Below are positions 40,641 to 50,589 of a DNA stretch of 64,000 nucleotides, piece after piece (position 1 is the stretch's first letter; each line of letters begins with the position of its first letter). The position numbers and the translations under genes were made by a program. The stretch is from positions 2,046,001 to 2,110,000 of the forward strand of contig NZ_CP162100.1 of assembly GCF_040869035.1 (NCBI RefSeq), in the 5' to 3' direction. Source of the stretch: Vibrio sp. NTOU-M3. GTDB lineage: Bacteria > Pseudomonadota > Gammaproteobacteria > Enterobacterales > Vibrionaceae. The notes beneath the pieces were generated by a model. It worked only from the letters and a program-made list of their open reading frames with translations. It was not told the DNA's origin and did not search any database.

Positions 40641-41411
40641 ATGAAAAAACTGATCCCACTACTACTCTTTTTCGTCGCCATGCCAACTTGGGCACAGCGA
40701 CAATTTGATATAGAAGTGATCATCTTTAAGCGGGCAGTGAATGCTGAGACAACCAGTGAATCTTGGCCAGACTCACTGCCTCAAATCGACATGTCACGTG
40801 CAGGCAGTCTGGGTGATGCGAATTACCGTTCGCAAAAAGGCGTAAAACTGTTACCTAAATCGTCTTATCAGCTAAACACTCAGGAACAAAAACTGCGCAA
40901 TCATGCCGGATTTAAAGTGCTACTTCACACAGCTTGGCGTCAAGGTGATCAGGGTCGTTATTCTGCGCCAGTATTTCACATCCGTGCGGGTCGAGACTTC
41001 TCTGGTCAGTTCAATGCAGATGGAACAGAAAAAGGCTCAGTCGTTCACTCTGAAGTACTGGACGGCATTACCGAACAAACCATTTCAGGGCCACTCACTG
41101 AGCTTGATGGTAAGTTCCAAATATACGTTGAGCACTACTTATACGCAGATGTAACTCTGGATCTACAAGCACCAAGCGTGCGTAAAGTTATCTTCGAAGA
41201 GACGCCTGTAGCGCCAAGTGACGAGATTGTTGATGGTGAAAATAGTGTTGTCCAAGCAGGCATGATGGAAGACATCACACCAAGCGTAAGAGAAGAACGC
41301 TTCTTAAAGAGCTATCGTATGGACCAAAAACGTCGTATGCGCAGCTCAGAAACGCACTTCCTTGACCATCCTTTGATGGGAGCAATTATTCAAGTACGCC
41401 GCGTAAACTAA
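40641..41411 (+). CDS. csiV: Peptidoglycan-binding protein CsiV
   Basis: A 256-residue periplasmic protein with signal peptide MKKLIPLLLFFVAMPTWAQ, then RQFDIEVIIFKRAVN, the CsiV family start. CsiV of V. cholerae activates the LpoA-PBP1a peptidoglycan synthase and is needed in the presence of D-amino acids. I take the ATG at 40641, with TGGAG just upstream; two earlier in-frame starts (40635 GTG, 40638 ATG) are possible. The gene follows mfd by 50 bases and has its own terminator. Confidence 0.85.
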   Translation: MKKLIPLLLFFVAMPTWAQRQFDIEVIIFKRAVNAETTSESWPDSLPQIDMSRAGSLGDANYRSQKGVKLLPKSSYQLNTQEQKLRNHAGFKVLLHTAWRQGDQGRYSAPVFHIRAGRDFSGQFNADGTEKGSVVHSEVLDGITEQTISGPLTELDGKFQIYVEHYLYADVTLDLQAPSVRKVIFEETPVAPSDEIVDGENSVVQAGMMEDITPSVREERFLKSYRMDQKRRMRSSETHFLDHPLMGAIIQVRRVN

Positions 41412-41415
41412 AGTT

Positions 41416-41442
41416 AAAAAGCCCTCACATGAGGGCTTTTTT
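41416..41442 (+). terminator. csiV terminator
   Basis: AAAAAGCCCTC/GAGGGCTTTTT with an ACAT loop, a perfect 11-bp stem; the next start codon follows 18 bases later. Confidence 0.9.
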
Positions 41443-41459
41443 ACAACCATACTGTCACT

Positions 41460-41999
41460 ATGAGTCCTGACTTCCAAATTATAACCCGTCGCTTATCGCT
41501 AGAGCTGATCGATTCAGAATCGGCTAAAGAACTTGCGACCTTAGTTTCTCGTTCATCATCCCTTCATCAATGGGTTGACTGGTGCCACCCAGAATTCACG
41601 GAAAAAGAGGCTGAGCGTTTCATACTAGCCACACGCTTGAACTGGGTGAAAACAGAAGCCTTTGGTTTTGGTATTTATGACCGCAGCAGCCGTCAGTTAA
41701 TGGGAATGATCGCCATTAATGAGTTTTACCATACCTTCAATATGGCAAGTTTAGGCTACTGGGTTGCAGATGAGTTTCAACAGCACGGCTACGCAAAAGA
41801 AGCGCTCGATGCCGTCATTGAATTTTGTTTTGCTCAGTTAAAGCTGACGCGACTTGAAATAGTGTGCGATCCTAAAAATTTGCCAAGCCAACATCTTGCA
41901 ACGGCTTGCCATGCTGTTTTTGAAACGAAAGCAGCAAACCGCTACTTGTATGACGGCAAACCTTATGAAGGGCTGGTTTATTCAATTATCCCTGAATAG
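41460..41999 (+). CDS. GNAT family N-acetyltransferase (RimJ/RimL-like)
   Basis: A 179-residue acetyltransferase. The N-terminus PDFQIITRRLSLELIDSE and the acetyl-CoA binding region SLGYWVADEFQQHGYAKEALDAVI (Q/RxxGxA-like loop, here QQHGYA) match RimJ/RimL or ribosomal-protein-serine acetyltransferases. The substrate is unknown. The ATG has no clear ribosome site and lies just after the csiV terminator. Confidence 0.85.
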   Translation: MSPDFQIITRRLSLELIDSESAKELATLVSRSSSLHQWVDWCHPEFTEKEAERFILATRLNWVKTEAFGFGIYDRSSRQLMGMIAINEFYHTFNMASLGYWVADEFQQHGYAKEALDAVIEFCFAQLKLTRLEIVCDPKNLPSQHLATACHAVFETKAANRYLYDGKPYEGLVYSIIPE

Positions 42000-42030
42000 G
42001 TGCCCAGTGAGTACAAAAAGCCAATACAAA

Positions 42031-42057
42031 AAAAAGAGCTCATTCGAGCTCTTTTTT
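42031..42057. terminator. Bidirectional terminator between GNAT gene and ndh
   Basis: AAAAAGAGCTC/GAGCTCTTTTT with an ATTC loop in a convergent gap; A- and T-runs flank both sides. Confidence 0.9.
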
Positions 42058-42074
42058 ATTCTGTTTATTTGCGC

Positions 42075-43364
42075 TTAGTGCAATTTCAAATTTGGTCTGA
42101 GTACGCGGTTAATGCGTCCCATCAAAACAATAAGAGCCGTCTTGAACACACCATGAAGCGCCATTTGGTGCATACGGTACAATGACACATACACAACACG
42201 AGCAATACGCCCTTCAACCATCATGGAGCCCTTAGTCAGGTTACCCATCAAGCTACCAACGGTAGAAAAACGGCTCAATGAAACTAGAGAACCGTTATCT
42301 TTGTATACGTATGGTTTCAGGTCACGACCATTTAATTTAGCCACAATATTGCTAAATGCGCGACTCGCCATTTGGTGTGCAGCTTGAGCACGAGGTGGTA
42401 CAAATGTTCCATCTTCTTGAGTACATTGCGCCAAATCACCGATAACAAAAATGTTGTCATCACGCGTTGTCTGCAAAGTGTCTTTAACCACCAATTGGTT
42501 GATACGGTTACTTTCAAGACCGCCAATTTCTTTCATAAAGTCAGGCGCTTTAATCCCCGCAGCCCACACCATGATTTTCGCTGGAATTTGTTCACCATCT
42601 TTCGTGGTTAAGCCATTCTCATTGGCTTCAGTCACCATAGTGGCAGTACGTACATTCACACCCAGTTTAGTGAGCTCTTGATGCGCTGCACTTGAAATAC
42701 GAGGTGGAAGCGCAGGAAGGATACGTTCACCCGCCTCAACCAAGTTAACATTGAGCTTGCTTGAGTCCAGATCTTTAAAGCCGTATGTACGAAGCTCTTT
42801 AATCGCATTGTGTAGCTCAGCAGAAAGCTCTACCCCTGTTGCTCCTGCACCAACAATGGCAATATCAACCGTACCTTGACCATTATTGGCATGCAGTTTT
42901 AGGAACTGGTTATTCATTTCCGTGCGGAAACGGTGTGCTTGCTCTGGGCTATCTAGGAAAATACAGTGTTCGCGAACACCTGGAGTATTGAAATCGTTGG
43001 ATGTTGAGCCAATTGCTAAAACAAGTAAGTCATATTCCAGTTCACGACTCGGAACAAGAAGCTCGCCATGCTCATCTTTCACTTCACTTAAAGTGATCAC
43101 TTTACGTTCACGGTCGATATCGGTCAGGCTACCTAATTGGAAGTCAAAGTGATGATTTTTTGCATGGGCACGGTAGCTTAACGCATCTACACCTTCATCC
43201 AGTGATCCAGTCGCAACTTCATGTAGCAAGGGCTTCCAAAGATGGCTTGATTTACGGTCAACCAAGGTTACGTTTGCGCGTCCTTTACGTCCCAGAGTGC
43301 GGCCTAACTTGGTCGCAAGCTCTAAACCGCCCGCGCCACCGCCAACAACGATAATTCGTGTCAC
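42075..43364 (-). CDS. ndh: Type II NADH:quinone oxidoreductase
   Basis: A 429-residue non-proton-pumping NADH dehydrogenase on the inner face of the membrane. The FAD Rossmann motif [14 protein letters not shown] is at the N-terminus (about residues 7-20) and a second, NADH-binding motif [15 protein letters not shown] lies near 170. The amphipathic C-terminus anchors it. Length is close to E. coli Ndh (434). The gene has its own promoter region with a perfect FNR palindrome and ends the hinT-ycfL-lpoB-thiK-ycfP-ndh synteny block. Confidence 0.95.
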   Translation of the reverse strand: MTRIIVVGGGAGGLELATKLGRTLGRKGRANVTLVDRKSSHLWKPLLHEVATGSLDEGVDALSYRAHAKNHHFDFQLGSLTDIDRERKVITLSEVKDEHGELLVPSRELEYDLLVLAIGSTSNDFNTPGVREHCIFLDSPEQAHRFRTEMNNQFLKLHANNGQGTVDIAIVGAGATGVELSAELHNAIKELRTYGFKDLDSSKLNVNLVEAGERILPALPPRISSAAHQELTKLGVNVRTATMVTEANENGLTTKDGEQIPAKIMVWAAGIKAPDFMKEIGGLESNRINQLVVKDTLQTTRDDNIFVIGDLAQCTQEDGTFVPPRAQAAHQMASRAFSNIVAKLNGRDLKPYVYKDNGSLVSLSRFSTVGSLMGNLTKGSMMVEGRIARVVYVSLYRMHQMALHGVFKTALIVLMGRINRVLRPNLKLH

Positions 43365-43575
43365 TGTAACTATCCTCTAAATATAAATAAATGTGGTTCG
43401 ACCCGAATACTCAGATCGATAAAATTTGTATTCGCTACCCCTTAAGCAGCAATAGAGGGAACAACAGGTTTGAAGATACGTCATCGGATTAAATGCACTA
43501 CGACAATGCAAAGCACTATGCTGTTTCGCCAGCTAGTGATTCATGGGCAAGTTTTTATCTTGCTCTCAACTTTTT

Positions 43576-43589
43576 TTGATATTTATCAA
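43576..43589. promoter_or_regulatory. Perfect FNR box upstream of ndh
   Basis: TTGATATTTATCAA matches TTGAT-N4-ATCAA at all ten fixed positions. On the minus strand a perfect TATAAT (43613-43608) lies upstream, so the box would sit near +19 of the predicted start, a repressing position. FNR represses ndh in E. coli. Confidence 0.7.
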
Positions 43590-43706
43590 ATAATTTATAA
43601 GTAAGTCATTATATAGAGCAAATTTTGCTGCGCAACCATAGTTTGCATTTATCTCAATAGAAAACTCATGGGTTTGTACAACAAATGATTCATTTGCTGA
43701 AAAAAG

Positions 43707-43734
43707 AAACGACCCACTGAATGGTGAGTCGTTT
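43707..43734. terminator. ycfP terminator
   Basis: AAACGACCCAC and GGTGAGTCGTTT form an imperfect stem; on the minus strand it is followed by TCTTTTTTC. It lies 28 bases after the ycfP stop. Confidence 0.7.
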
Positions 43735-43761
43735 TTGGTGGCAAAAAGGATAGTTTTAGCG

Positions 43762-44304
43762 TTAGCTAGAGGCCTTAAACGCCTTCATCGCTTGGAGGTG
43801 TTGCGAAATCTTTTTAAATTTATGAGTTTGGCTGTCATCCCATACAATATCGTAGTACGACTCAAGGGCAGCTGCCGTCTTGCTGTTGTCGTGAATTTCA
43901 TCCTCCCGGGACAAAATCACCATACATCGATCTTTGTTTTTCGTTCTAAATTCAGAAACACATTTCGTCGCAATGTCTTCATATTCTTCAGGTCGATCAA
44001 TACGACCTTGCATATTGATTTCTGGATGTAGATTTGGGTTAAATATCACCTGCTTGATACCACACAAGAAGCCAATACGTTCAGACCAGTACCCGCCTAA
44101 ACCCACACCACAAATCATTGGGTCAGGATCGTTGGATAGCTCAATCGCCTTATGGACCTCTTTTAATAAATGCTGCATATCGTGCTTTGGATGAAGAGTG
44201 CTGTAATTAATGAAACGAACGTCATCGTCAATAAATTGCAATTGCAGCACTTTCTCGTGATTACCTGGGCTATTGCTATCGAAGCCGTGTAAATAAATGA
44301 TCAT
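43762..44304 (-). CDS. ycfP: YcfP family alpha/beta-hydrolase-fold protein
   Basis: A 180-residue protein with the same length as E. coli YcfP and the opening [20 protein letters not shown]. The fold is alpha/beta hydrolase, but the nucleophile elbow reads GVGLGG, with Gly where GxSxG enzymes have Ser, so a classical esterase reaction is unlikely. The function is unknown. It lies between thiK and ndh as in E. coli, though nagZ is missing here, and a 100-base gap separates it from thiK. Confidence 0.92.
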   Translation of the reverse strand: MIIYLHGFDSNSPGNHEKVLQLQFIDDDVRFINYSTLHPKHDMQHLLKEVHKAIELSNDPDPMICGVGLGGYWSERIGFLCGIKQVIFNPNLHPEINMQGRIDRPEEYEDIATKCVSEFRTKNKDRCMVILSREDEIHDNSKTAAALESYYDIVWDDSQTHKFKKISQHLQAMKAFKASS

Positions 44305-44404
44305 GGTTTACCCCCCGTCCTTGAAGCTTTCAATCTATCATGTAAACCAAGCTTTTAAAGCTCTGAATCTTATTTTGAACAAGGCGTTAAGTGAAACAGT
44401 GATC

Positions 44405-45259
44405 TTAGCTGCAAAACGACTCTTTGAGTTGTTGAGCTTGGCTCAAATAATGGTCATCTCCCCATAGCTGGTGGGCTAATAAATACCATAACATGGCCAT
44501 GAGAGTTGCTCGCGGTTGCCAAGCCATCACACCTTCAACCCAGTCATCAACGCCTTCAATTTCTCTCAGTTGGCAATATCGGAACACCGCATCTAATGGC
44601 TTTTCTTCGGCAACGTCTATTGTCAAAGTCAAATCTAAACGCGGATCCGCAATGACAGCGTACTCCCAATCAATCACCCGATGTCCTATCTCAGTACTCA
44701 CCATGTTGTAACCCGCCAAATCAAAATGGCACAAGGTTGTCCCCACATCGGCAAGGTTTGGCGCTTTCCGCCATTGTTGGTACAAAGAAAGATAGTCACC
44801 TTGCTTTATTTCAGGTTTCAATAACATCCAATAGTGATCAACCCGAGCTGTAAAGTTAAACGGTGCGACTGGGATTCGAGAGGTATCAAGAGAATGGACT
44901 TTGACCAACGTCTTTAGCAATGCATCAAAATCAAGCCCCTTGTACAGTGACTCGCCCTCGATCCATTCCACGAGAAGACCTTGTTCATTGATGTAAATTG
45001 CTTGCGGAGCAAGATGAGATGACTCTATCGCCTTGAGTATTTGATACTCCTGAAAGCGAGAGATCGAAAATGCTTTCGTAATAGAAGTGGCTGGGCGCCA
45101 CACATAAGCAGAGTTGTCGGGTAAAACCACTTTCCAACAGCGATTGGTTAAGCCACCAGTCAGTGTTTGGGCATATTCTGGAGCGGTATGAAAGAAGTGA
45201 TTAAGAGATAACAACGAACTATCAAGTTGGCTGGCCTCTTGCCATGACATTCTTGCCAT
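44405..45259 (-). CDS. thiK: Thiamine kinase-like phosphotransferase (ThiK)
   Basis: A 284-residue protein of the choline/aminoglycoside kinase fold. The N-terminal loop LTGGLTNRCWKV binds ATP; the catalytic loop CHFDLAGYNMV (HxDxxxxN) and the metal-binding VIDWEY follow at about residues 170-200. ThiK phosphorylates thiamine for salvage in E. coli. Synteny with lpoB and ycfP supports this, although choline-type substrates cannot be excluded. The ATG follows GAGGTGATGT. Confidence 0.82.
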   Translation of the reverse strand: MARMSWQEASQLDSSLLSLNHFFHTAPEYAQTLTGGLTNRCWKVVLPDNSAYVWRPATSITKAFSISRFQEYQILKAIESSHLAPQAIYINEQGLLVEWIEGESLYKGLDFDALLKTLVKVHSLDTSRIPVAPFNFTARVDHYWMLLKPEIKQGDYLSLYQQWRKAPNLADVGTTLCHFDLAGYNMVSTEIGHRVIDWEYAVIADPRLDLTLTIDVAEEKPLDAVFRYCQLREIEGVDDWVEGVMAWQPRATLMAMLWYLLAHQLWGDDHYLSQAQQLKESFCS

Positions 45260-45291
45260 ACATCACCTCTTTCATTCCTAACTCGTAAAGC

Positions 45292-45882
45292 TTATAGACC
45301 TAAGAAGCTCTTAGATTCTTGCTTACGGATTTCAGTTTCATCTGCCCATTCAATCAGACCTGTTTCTAGGTCCATTAAACGCATGGTCATTTTGTAGTAC
45401 ACGTCTTTATCATTACCCGCATTTTTAGCGATGCTTGATAGGTTTCCGTACATCATGTATTGAGCACCAACCATTTTACCAAACTGAATTGCCGTGCTTT
45501 GATTCACTAGCTCATCATTATTTTGGAAGTTAAGTTGTTCACGTACGGACTCAACACGATCCATATCGACAAAGCGGAACTTACCAGAATTGAGCATCTT
45601 GGTGCTGATAGTGTCCGTGATGGATTCTGTATCAATATGTTCACTGGTTTTGTTCTTGATTCGCTCAACAAATACGATTGGTCGAGAGTCACGCGTAATT
45701 GCCGCCACAGAGCCAGACATCATCATGCTATCAACCATTTCGCCCGCAATTTTTTGCAAGTCAGTTGAGCCAAAGTCGATGGTCGTTGTTTCAACTGCTT
45801 GAGCATCACCGTAGCTTACTCTATTCGAACAACCACCTAGAATCACGGCTAAGCCAAGCAATGCGATAACACTTTTTTTCAT
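45292..45882 (-). CDS. lpoB: Penicillin-binding protein activator LpoB
   Basis: A 196-residue outer-membrane lipoprotein with lipobox LGGC (Cys18). The globular part contains PIVFVERIKNKTSEHID and GAQYMMYGNLSSI, typical of LpoB, which activates PBP1b from the outer membrane. The Pro/Gln-rich linker of E. coli LpoB is short here, as in other Vibrio. It lies between a YcfL-like gene and thiK. Confidence 0.88.
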   Translation of the reverse strand: MKKSVIALLGLAVILGGCSNRVSYGDAQAVETTTIDFGSTDLQKIAGEMVDSMMMSGSVAAITRDSRPIVFVERIKNKTSEHIDTESITDTISTKMLNSGKFRFVDMDRVESVREQLNFQNNDELVNQSTAIQFGKMVGAQYMMYGNLSSIAKNAGNDKDVYYKMTMRLMDLETGLIEWADETEIRKQESKSFLGL

Positions 45883-45945
45883 TATTGGTTCCTCAATTTA
45901 CCAATTTTATCTGCATAAATTGTGCCTGTTGTAGACAACAAGCGA

Positions 45946-46335
45946 CTATTCTTCACCTTCGCGGATCTGTACGCGAAACTGTTTTCCATTCGGGTTAACC
46001 GTCACTTCAGAAATCGCAACCGTTTCCATACCTCGTACAATCAGTTGGCGCCACGGTGCAAGTTGGGTATTGACCTCTAACCCTTGCTCGTCATACCAAT
46101 AGAAACGATATTGAATGACTTGATCGCCTTTGTACTGACTCGCCAAACGAACAATTCCTCGAGCACGCCCATCGACTTCACTCGTTGAAATATCAGCCAC
46201 TTCAAGGCGTGAACTCAACACATTGTCTCCAAACAACACCGTTTGAGATGCACCGTCAATGCGTAAGCCCGCGGTATTTTGCGTGCAGCCAGACATAATA
46301 AGTGCTGCCACTGCAGCCAATAGCCATTTTTTCAT
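45946..46335 (-). CDS. ycfL: YcfL-like lipoprotein (DUF1425)
   Basis: A 129-residue putative lipoprotein with lipobox MSGC (Cys17) and a beta-rich domain; QYRFYWYDEQGLEVN is the DUF1425 signature. The function is unknown. Its start shares one base with the stop of the COG3014 gene (TAATG), so translation is coupled. E. coli has ycfL beside lpoB. Confidence 0.85.
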   Translation of the reverse strand: MKKWLLAAVAALIMSGCTQNTAGLRIDGASQTVLFGDNVLSSRLEVADISTSEVDGRARGIVRLASQYKGDQVIQYRFYWYDEQGLEVNTQLAPWRQLIVRGMETVAISEVTVNPNGKQFRVQIREGEE

Positions 46336-47726
46336 TACAATCTTCCCAGTTGTTTATGCCACACCGTAGCATTACTACCTTGTCTTGATACCCAAACCAG
46401 TACTGTGCGCTTCTCAGCCACATCAAATTGATAAGGTGTACCATTAATTTTTACCGTCTGCTCGCCAGCTTTAACTTGCGAACTTGCTGTGTAAACTTCC
46501 CCTGGAAGGGTCAACCAACTGCGCGTATCCGGTTGCTCAGTCAACGTGTTCCAAATATTGAACACCAAGTTACCGACGTCATCATCTTTTGCGGCTTCAC
46601 GTCGAATTTGTTCCTTAGCAACAATTCTCAGCGCCTGACGCATGACCATGGAAGGCAAGCGCTCAGACAAATTCCGCTGCGCCATCAAATTAACATCCGT
46701 AAGTAGCGAATCATTCAGCTTCTTGCCATTGAGCTTGATGCCGTTAAATGAAGCCTGATTCCCACTTGGATAATAAGGCAATGCCAGAGAATACCATGCA
46801 CCATTACCGTGGCTGTCAAACAACGGTAAGGTCTGTTTCCAACCTTGCATGGCTTTAACAATCCCTTGTTCATCAATCACGATAACACGGGCTTGCCCTG
46901 CATTCAGGGTCTCAGTTTTACCGTAGCGCTTCTCGAGCTTAACTAAATCCTGTCGCATACCCAAACGCTTAGCGACGCGCATGGTTCCGTCGATCACTTG
47001 CGAATTGTTAGGAGACACAGCCAATGCTCGTCGATAATCAACATAAGCGCTGTTTAAGTCACCATCCGCTTCATATAAAAGAGCTGAAAGGTATAGCAAA
47101 TAACCGTTTTGTACCGCTTGTAATGTTTTGCCTGCATCTGGGTAATTTGACAGCACACTGCCTAAATTGGGAGTAAGACCTTGCGACTGCATTTGTTTTT
47201 GTGCCGACTCAAGTTCTTTCTCACGCTCTTTACGCGCTCTCTCCTGCACTTGATTGGCTCGACGCATTTCAATTAATGCTCCTTCCAAATCATTCGAGTG
47301 CAGATAATTCAACCCTAGATAGAGATGAAGGAAGCCGAGTTCGTAGTCAGCCGGGTGATACGTTCCTAAGTTGTCGTTCACCGCTAGTGCACCAACGCTG
47401 GTGGCGGTTTCCGACACAGAGACTGTCGCTTTGTCTTGGAGCGTTCTGACCGACTGATCACTGAGTCCAAACGATGCTTTGCTCTGTTCATAGTCGTTGT
47501 TTAATAGGTACACACGACCTTTTTCAAAGTTATCTAGGATATCACCTGCCACCGAGCTAGGCAGTTGGTTCGCCGCCTCGGCGTAGTCACCTTTTTTCAC
47601 GGCTTGATAAACATCGCTGTTCTGCGCGCTGTAATGACTAAAAAGATTGCCAGCAGAAAAATTTGCACACGCGGTCAACGCAACACAGCTAACAGCAACA
47701 AAAGTGAGTCGAATGTGATTCAGCAC
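46335..47726 (-). CDS. COG3014-family lipoprotein with TPR-like repeats
   Basis: A 463-residue protein with lipobox LTAC (Cys20). The N-terminal half contains helical TPR-like segments (for example DYELGFLHLYLGLNYLHSNDLEGALIEMRRAN near residues 125-160, and ADGDLNSAYVDYRRAL near 220). The C-terminal half is beta-rich. It resembles the uncharacterised COG3014 family. It heads an operon with ycfL, lpoB and thiK, which suggests an envelope or peptidoglycan-linked role by association only. E. coli lacks it at this place. Confidence 0.75.
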   Translation of the reverse strand: MLNHIRLTFVAVSCVALTACANFSAGNLFSHYSAQNSDVYQAVKKGDYAEAANQLPSSVAGDILDNFEKGRVYLLNNDYEQSKASFGLSDQSVRTLQDKATVSVSETATSVGALAVNDNLGTYHPADYELGFLHLYLGLNYLHSNDLEGALIEMRRANQVQERARKEREKELESAQKQMQSQGLTPNLGSVLSNYPDAGKTLQAVQNGYLLYLSALLYEADGDLNSAYVDYRRALAVSPNNSQVIDGTMRVAKRLGMRQDLVKLEKRYGKTETLNAGQARVIVIDEQGIVKAMQGWKQTLPLFDSHGNGAWYSLALPYYPSGNQASFNGIKLNGKKLNDSLLTDVNLMAQRNLSERLPSMVMRQALRIVAKEQIRREAAKDDDVGNLVFNIWNTLTEQPDTRSWLTLPGEVYTASSQVKAGEQTVKINGTPYQFDVAEKRTVLVWVSRQGSNATVWHKQLGRL

Positions 47727-47766
47727 TTCGTACTCCGTAGTTCGATTTATTGTATGTAAGTAAATA

Positions 47767-47784
47767 GGGTGGCCGTTGCCACCC
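47767..47784 (-). terminator. hinT terminator
   Basis: GGGTGGC/GCCACCC with a loop of 4 bases, followed on the minus strand by TATTTACTTAC. The T-run is interrupted, so some readthrough into the COG3014 operon is possible. Confidence 0.6.
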
Positions 47785-47859
47785 TTATGTTCACCGACTG
47801 ATTGGACTGCAAACTTCGAAAAAAGTTTATTTCTGTTCCGAGTTCAAAGCCCAATTAGA

Positions 47860-48210
47860 CTAGCTCATCAACATTGGACCTAACGGGCGTCCACCCACAA
47901 GATGCATGTGAATATGGTAAACTTCCTGACCACCGTGAGCATTACAGTTCATGATCAAACGATAACCGTCTTCATCAATCCCCTCTTCTTTTGCCAGTTG
48001 GCGAGCCACGGTAAACATGCGGCCTAGCGCCAGTTCATCATCGGCTTCAATATCGTTTACTGTCGGGATCAATTTATTCGGAATGATCAGAATGTGGCTT
48101 GGCGCTCGTGGGTTGATGTCGCGAAAAGCGGTCACTAAGTCATCTTGATAGACCACATCGGCAGGGATTTCTTTACGGATAATCTTACTGAAAATCGTTT
48201 CTTCAGCCAT
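47860..48210 (-). CDS. hinT: Purine nucleoside phosphoramidase HinT
   Basis: A 116-residue HIT-family hydrolase. The active-site triad motif [12 protein letters not shown] is near the C-terminus, with SHILIIPNK upstream. I choose the ATG at 48210 ([16 protein letters not shown]) after GGAGTGTTCC; the frame opens 21 codons earlier. HinT hydrolyses AMP-N-linked compounds and aminoacyl-AMP. It opens the syntenic block, as in E. coli. Confidence 0.94.
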   Translation of the reverse strand: MAEETIFSKIIRKEIPADVVYQDDLVTAFRDINPRAPSHILIIPNKLIPTVNDIEADDELALGRMFTVARQLAKEEGIDEDGYRLIMNCNAHGGQEVYHIHMHLVGGRPLGPMLMS

Positions 48211-48454
48211 GGAACACTCCATATCATCTTGTTTTGTATGCTTGTTATCGCAGTATGCGCCAAGGGCAGACAAAGCTCAATAAAAACAGCGTCCAGTTAA
48301 CAATTTTAATAATTGCTATTAACTTCTATTAAAATTTGTATTGTCCGTCATAAAACCCACCTCCCACCATCAATACAACAATGATTATTTTGTTACTTTT
48401 TTAAGACTCTCGTTCAGTCTTTTATTGTCTTTTTTGTTTTTTGGGGAGATTTCT

Positions 48455-50446
48455 ATGAAGGGTTCAGTGATCAGGCGCATGTATGCTGGTTTTGCCCTAA
48501 TCATAATCATGTTCGTTATCACCACCTTTTTGATGATGCGGAGCATGGAGCAAATACACGATAATTTTGAAGAAGTATCAAACGTTTCACTACCACTGGT
48601 TTCTCTATCGAATCAAACAAGTGTTAATTTGCTTTCAGCGGATAAGTATTTTAAAGACTTCCTGACCACACAAAGTCAGGAGCGCATGGCAGCCATGCGT
48701 GAAGCTTTCGCCTCCGCTGAGTCTACTTACGGTCAATCTCTACAAGCACTCGAACAAGCGAGCCATGGCAATGCCAATTTAGTTGAAAAAATTGAGCAAC
48801 TAAAAACGATGGAAGAACGCTACTTTTCTGAAGCGGCTCAGGCGATGGACAATTATCAAGCCATGTTCGCCGCTCAGCTTCAGGTGCAGCAATCTACGCG
48901 TAAATTCCAGCGTCTTCATTCAGAACTGAGTGTGGGAATGAAAGAGTACGTTGATGACCAGAGCAGTATTTCGGTCAAAGTGATGGCCAAAAGCTACTTC
49001 ATTAAACTGAAAGATGCAGAGGTGATCACCTCTGATGCACTTGCTAGTAGCGATTCCGAATTGGTTTCAAAAGCCGTAGCAAAAAACAAAAAAGCCGTCA
49101 CTCACTTAAATTACGCTTATCGCGGCCTTACAACTCAAATGCCTCAGATTAAAGAAGTATTTGATGAATCTGTTCAACAATTTACCCGTGATGTGGGTAA
49201 AAAAGGCGGCGTGCTCGATCAACACAACACCTATTTGGCGGCTAAATCTGCACTGTATGACAACATCGCCAATCTAACACGTGAAGTGGATAACACCATG
49301 GCGATCTTGAATTCGTTTTCTCAAGAAGCGGAAGGTGGACTCAAGCTTTCAGTCGTCGAGGCCGGAGAGGTCTACAATCATGGTGTGTTAAGAGCCATTC
49401 TAATTGGCGTGGTCGTGCTCGTTACAGCAGGTGCTATTGGGTACCATATTGCTCACAGCGTACGCTCTCCCCTCACCCGCATACTGAAAACGCTAGAAAG
49501 TCTTTCTGAAGGAGATCTCACACAGCGAATTGATATCCGTTACAACAATGAGTTCAGCCGCGTAAGTAGCCATATTAATGCGCTTGCAGACAACCTGCAT
49601 GACATTCTCAATAAGCTTAATCATGCGTCGGACAACCTTACCCACACCGCCAGTGACAACCAAGAAACCTCTTCACATGCTCAAGCGCAACTGAGCCAGC
49701 AAAGAGAGCAAACGGCCAATGTTGCCACCGCAATGACCGAGATGACCCATTCAGTGCAAGAAGTCGCTCAGAGTGCACAGAGCTCCCAACAGATGGTTGA
49801 ACGTGTGGAGGCAGCGTCTGAGTCTGGTCGTCTGATCATGAGTAACAACATCACGACCATCAATCAGTTGGAATCAAGATTGAATCAATCTGTTGATGCG
49901 GTAAGTGAACTGCGCCAAATGAGCAGCCACATTGGGTCAATCTTGGATGTTATTCGTAACATTGCCGAGCAAACTAATTTACTCGCCTTAAATGCGGCCA
50001 TTGAAGCGGCTCGTGCCGGTGAGCAAGGACGTGGTTTTGCAGTCGTGGCTGACGAAGTGAGGGTATTAGCACAAAGAACAACTGATTCTACATCAGAAAT
50101 TGAGCGTATGATCAGCAGTTTACAAACGTGTTCAAGCTCTGCCAGCGATGTAATTCAAAGTTGCAGGGAAGACATGACACAGTCCGTTTCCCAAGCTTCG
50201 CAAGCCAACAGTGCGATGGAAGAGATTCAATCATTAATTCTAGAAATCAGCCATATGAGTGGCCATATTTCTCACGCGGCAGCAGAGCAGAATGAAACAA
50301 CCTGTGCGATTGCGCAAAATATCGAAGAGATAAATCAAATCGCGGATGCCAGTTACCAAGCGATGGCGAATATTGCACAAACCAGCGCAGCACTCACTGA
50401 CCTAGCAAACCAACAAGGCGCACTAGTACATCGATTTAAACTGTAA
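48455..50446 (+). CDS. Methyl-accepting chemotaxis protein with helical periplasmic domain
   Basis: A 663-residue chemoreceptor. I start at ATG 48455 ([15 protein letters not shown]) after TTGGGGAG, not at 48341, because TM1 (about residues 10-30) then begins the protein normally. The periplasmic part (about 31-310) is helical and Gln/Ala-rich, in the size range of HBM domains. TM2 is at about 311-337, then HAMP, then a signalling domain with tip [20 protein letters not shown] near residue 503. The ligand is unknown. Divergent from hinT; the CARF nuclease gene follows after a terminator. Confidence 0.92.
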   Translation: MKGSVIRRMYAGFALIIIMFVITTFLMMRSMEQIHDNFEEVSNVSLPLVSLSNQTSVNLLSADKYFKDFLTTQSQERMAAMREAFASAESTYGQSLQALEQASHGNANLVEKIEQLKTMEERYFSEAAQAMDNYQAMFAAQLQVQQSTRKFQRLHSELSVGMKEYVDDQSSISVKVMAKSYFIKLKDAEVITSDALASSDSELVSKAVAKNKKAVTHLNYAYRGLTTQMPQIKEVFDESVQQFTRDVGKKGGVLDQHNTYLAAKSALYDNIANLTREVDNTMAILNSFSQEAEGGLKLSVVEAGEVYNHGVLRAILIGVVVLVTAGAIGYHIAHSVRSPLTRILKTLESLSEGDLTQRIDIRYNNEFSRVSSHINALADNLHDILNKLNHASDNLTHTASDNQETSSHAQAQLSQQREQTANVATAMTEMTHSVQEVAQSAQSSQQMVERVEAASESGRLIMSNNITTINQLESRLNQSVDAVSELRQMSSHIGSILDVIRNIAEQTNLLALNAAIEAARAGEQGRGFAVVADEVRVLAQRTTDSTSEIERMISSLQTCSSSASDVIQSCREDMTQSVSQASQANSAMEEIQSLILEISHMSGHISHAAAEQNETTCAIAQNIEEINQIADASYQAMANIAQTSAALTDLANQQGALVHRFKL

Positions 50447-50467
50447 AGTTATTGTAAATAATCAAAT

Positions 50468-50502
50468 AAGGGCGGCTTTATTTTCAAGCTGCCCTTGTTT
50501 TT
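50468..50502 (+). terminator. Terminator after chemoreceptor gene
   Basis: AAGGGCGGCTT pairs with AAGCTGCCCTT (one G-U) and is followed by eight or more Ts. Confidence 0.88.
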
Positions 50503-50589
50503 TTTCGGGCTTAACATTATATCGGTTGTATGGCTTGCTGATTTATCTTTTCATCCATCATTTTTGCAGGCCAACCATGAGGAAGGTAT

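Larger units (their letters stand above)
43365..43761. other. ndh upstream region
   Basis: A gap of 397 bases that holds the ndh promoter and FNR box and, at its far end, the ycfP terminator. Overlapping open frames in it have no coding character. Nothing else was recognised. Confidence 0.6.
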
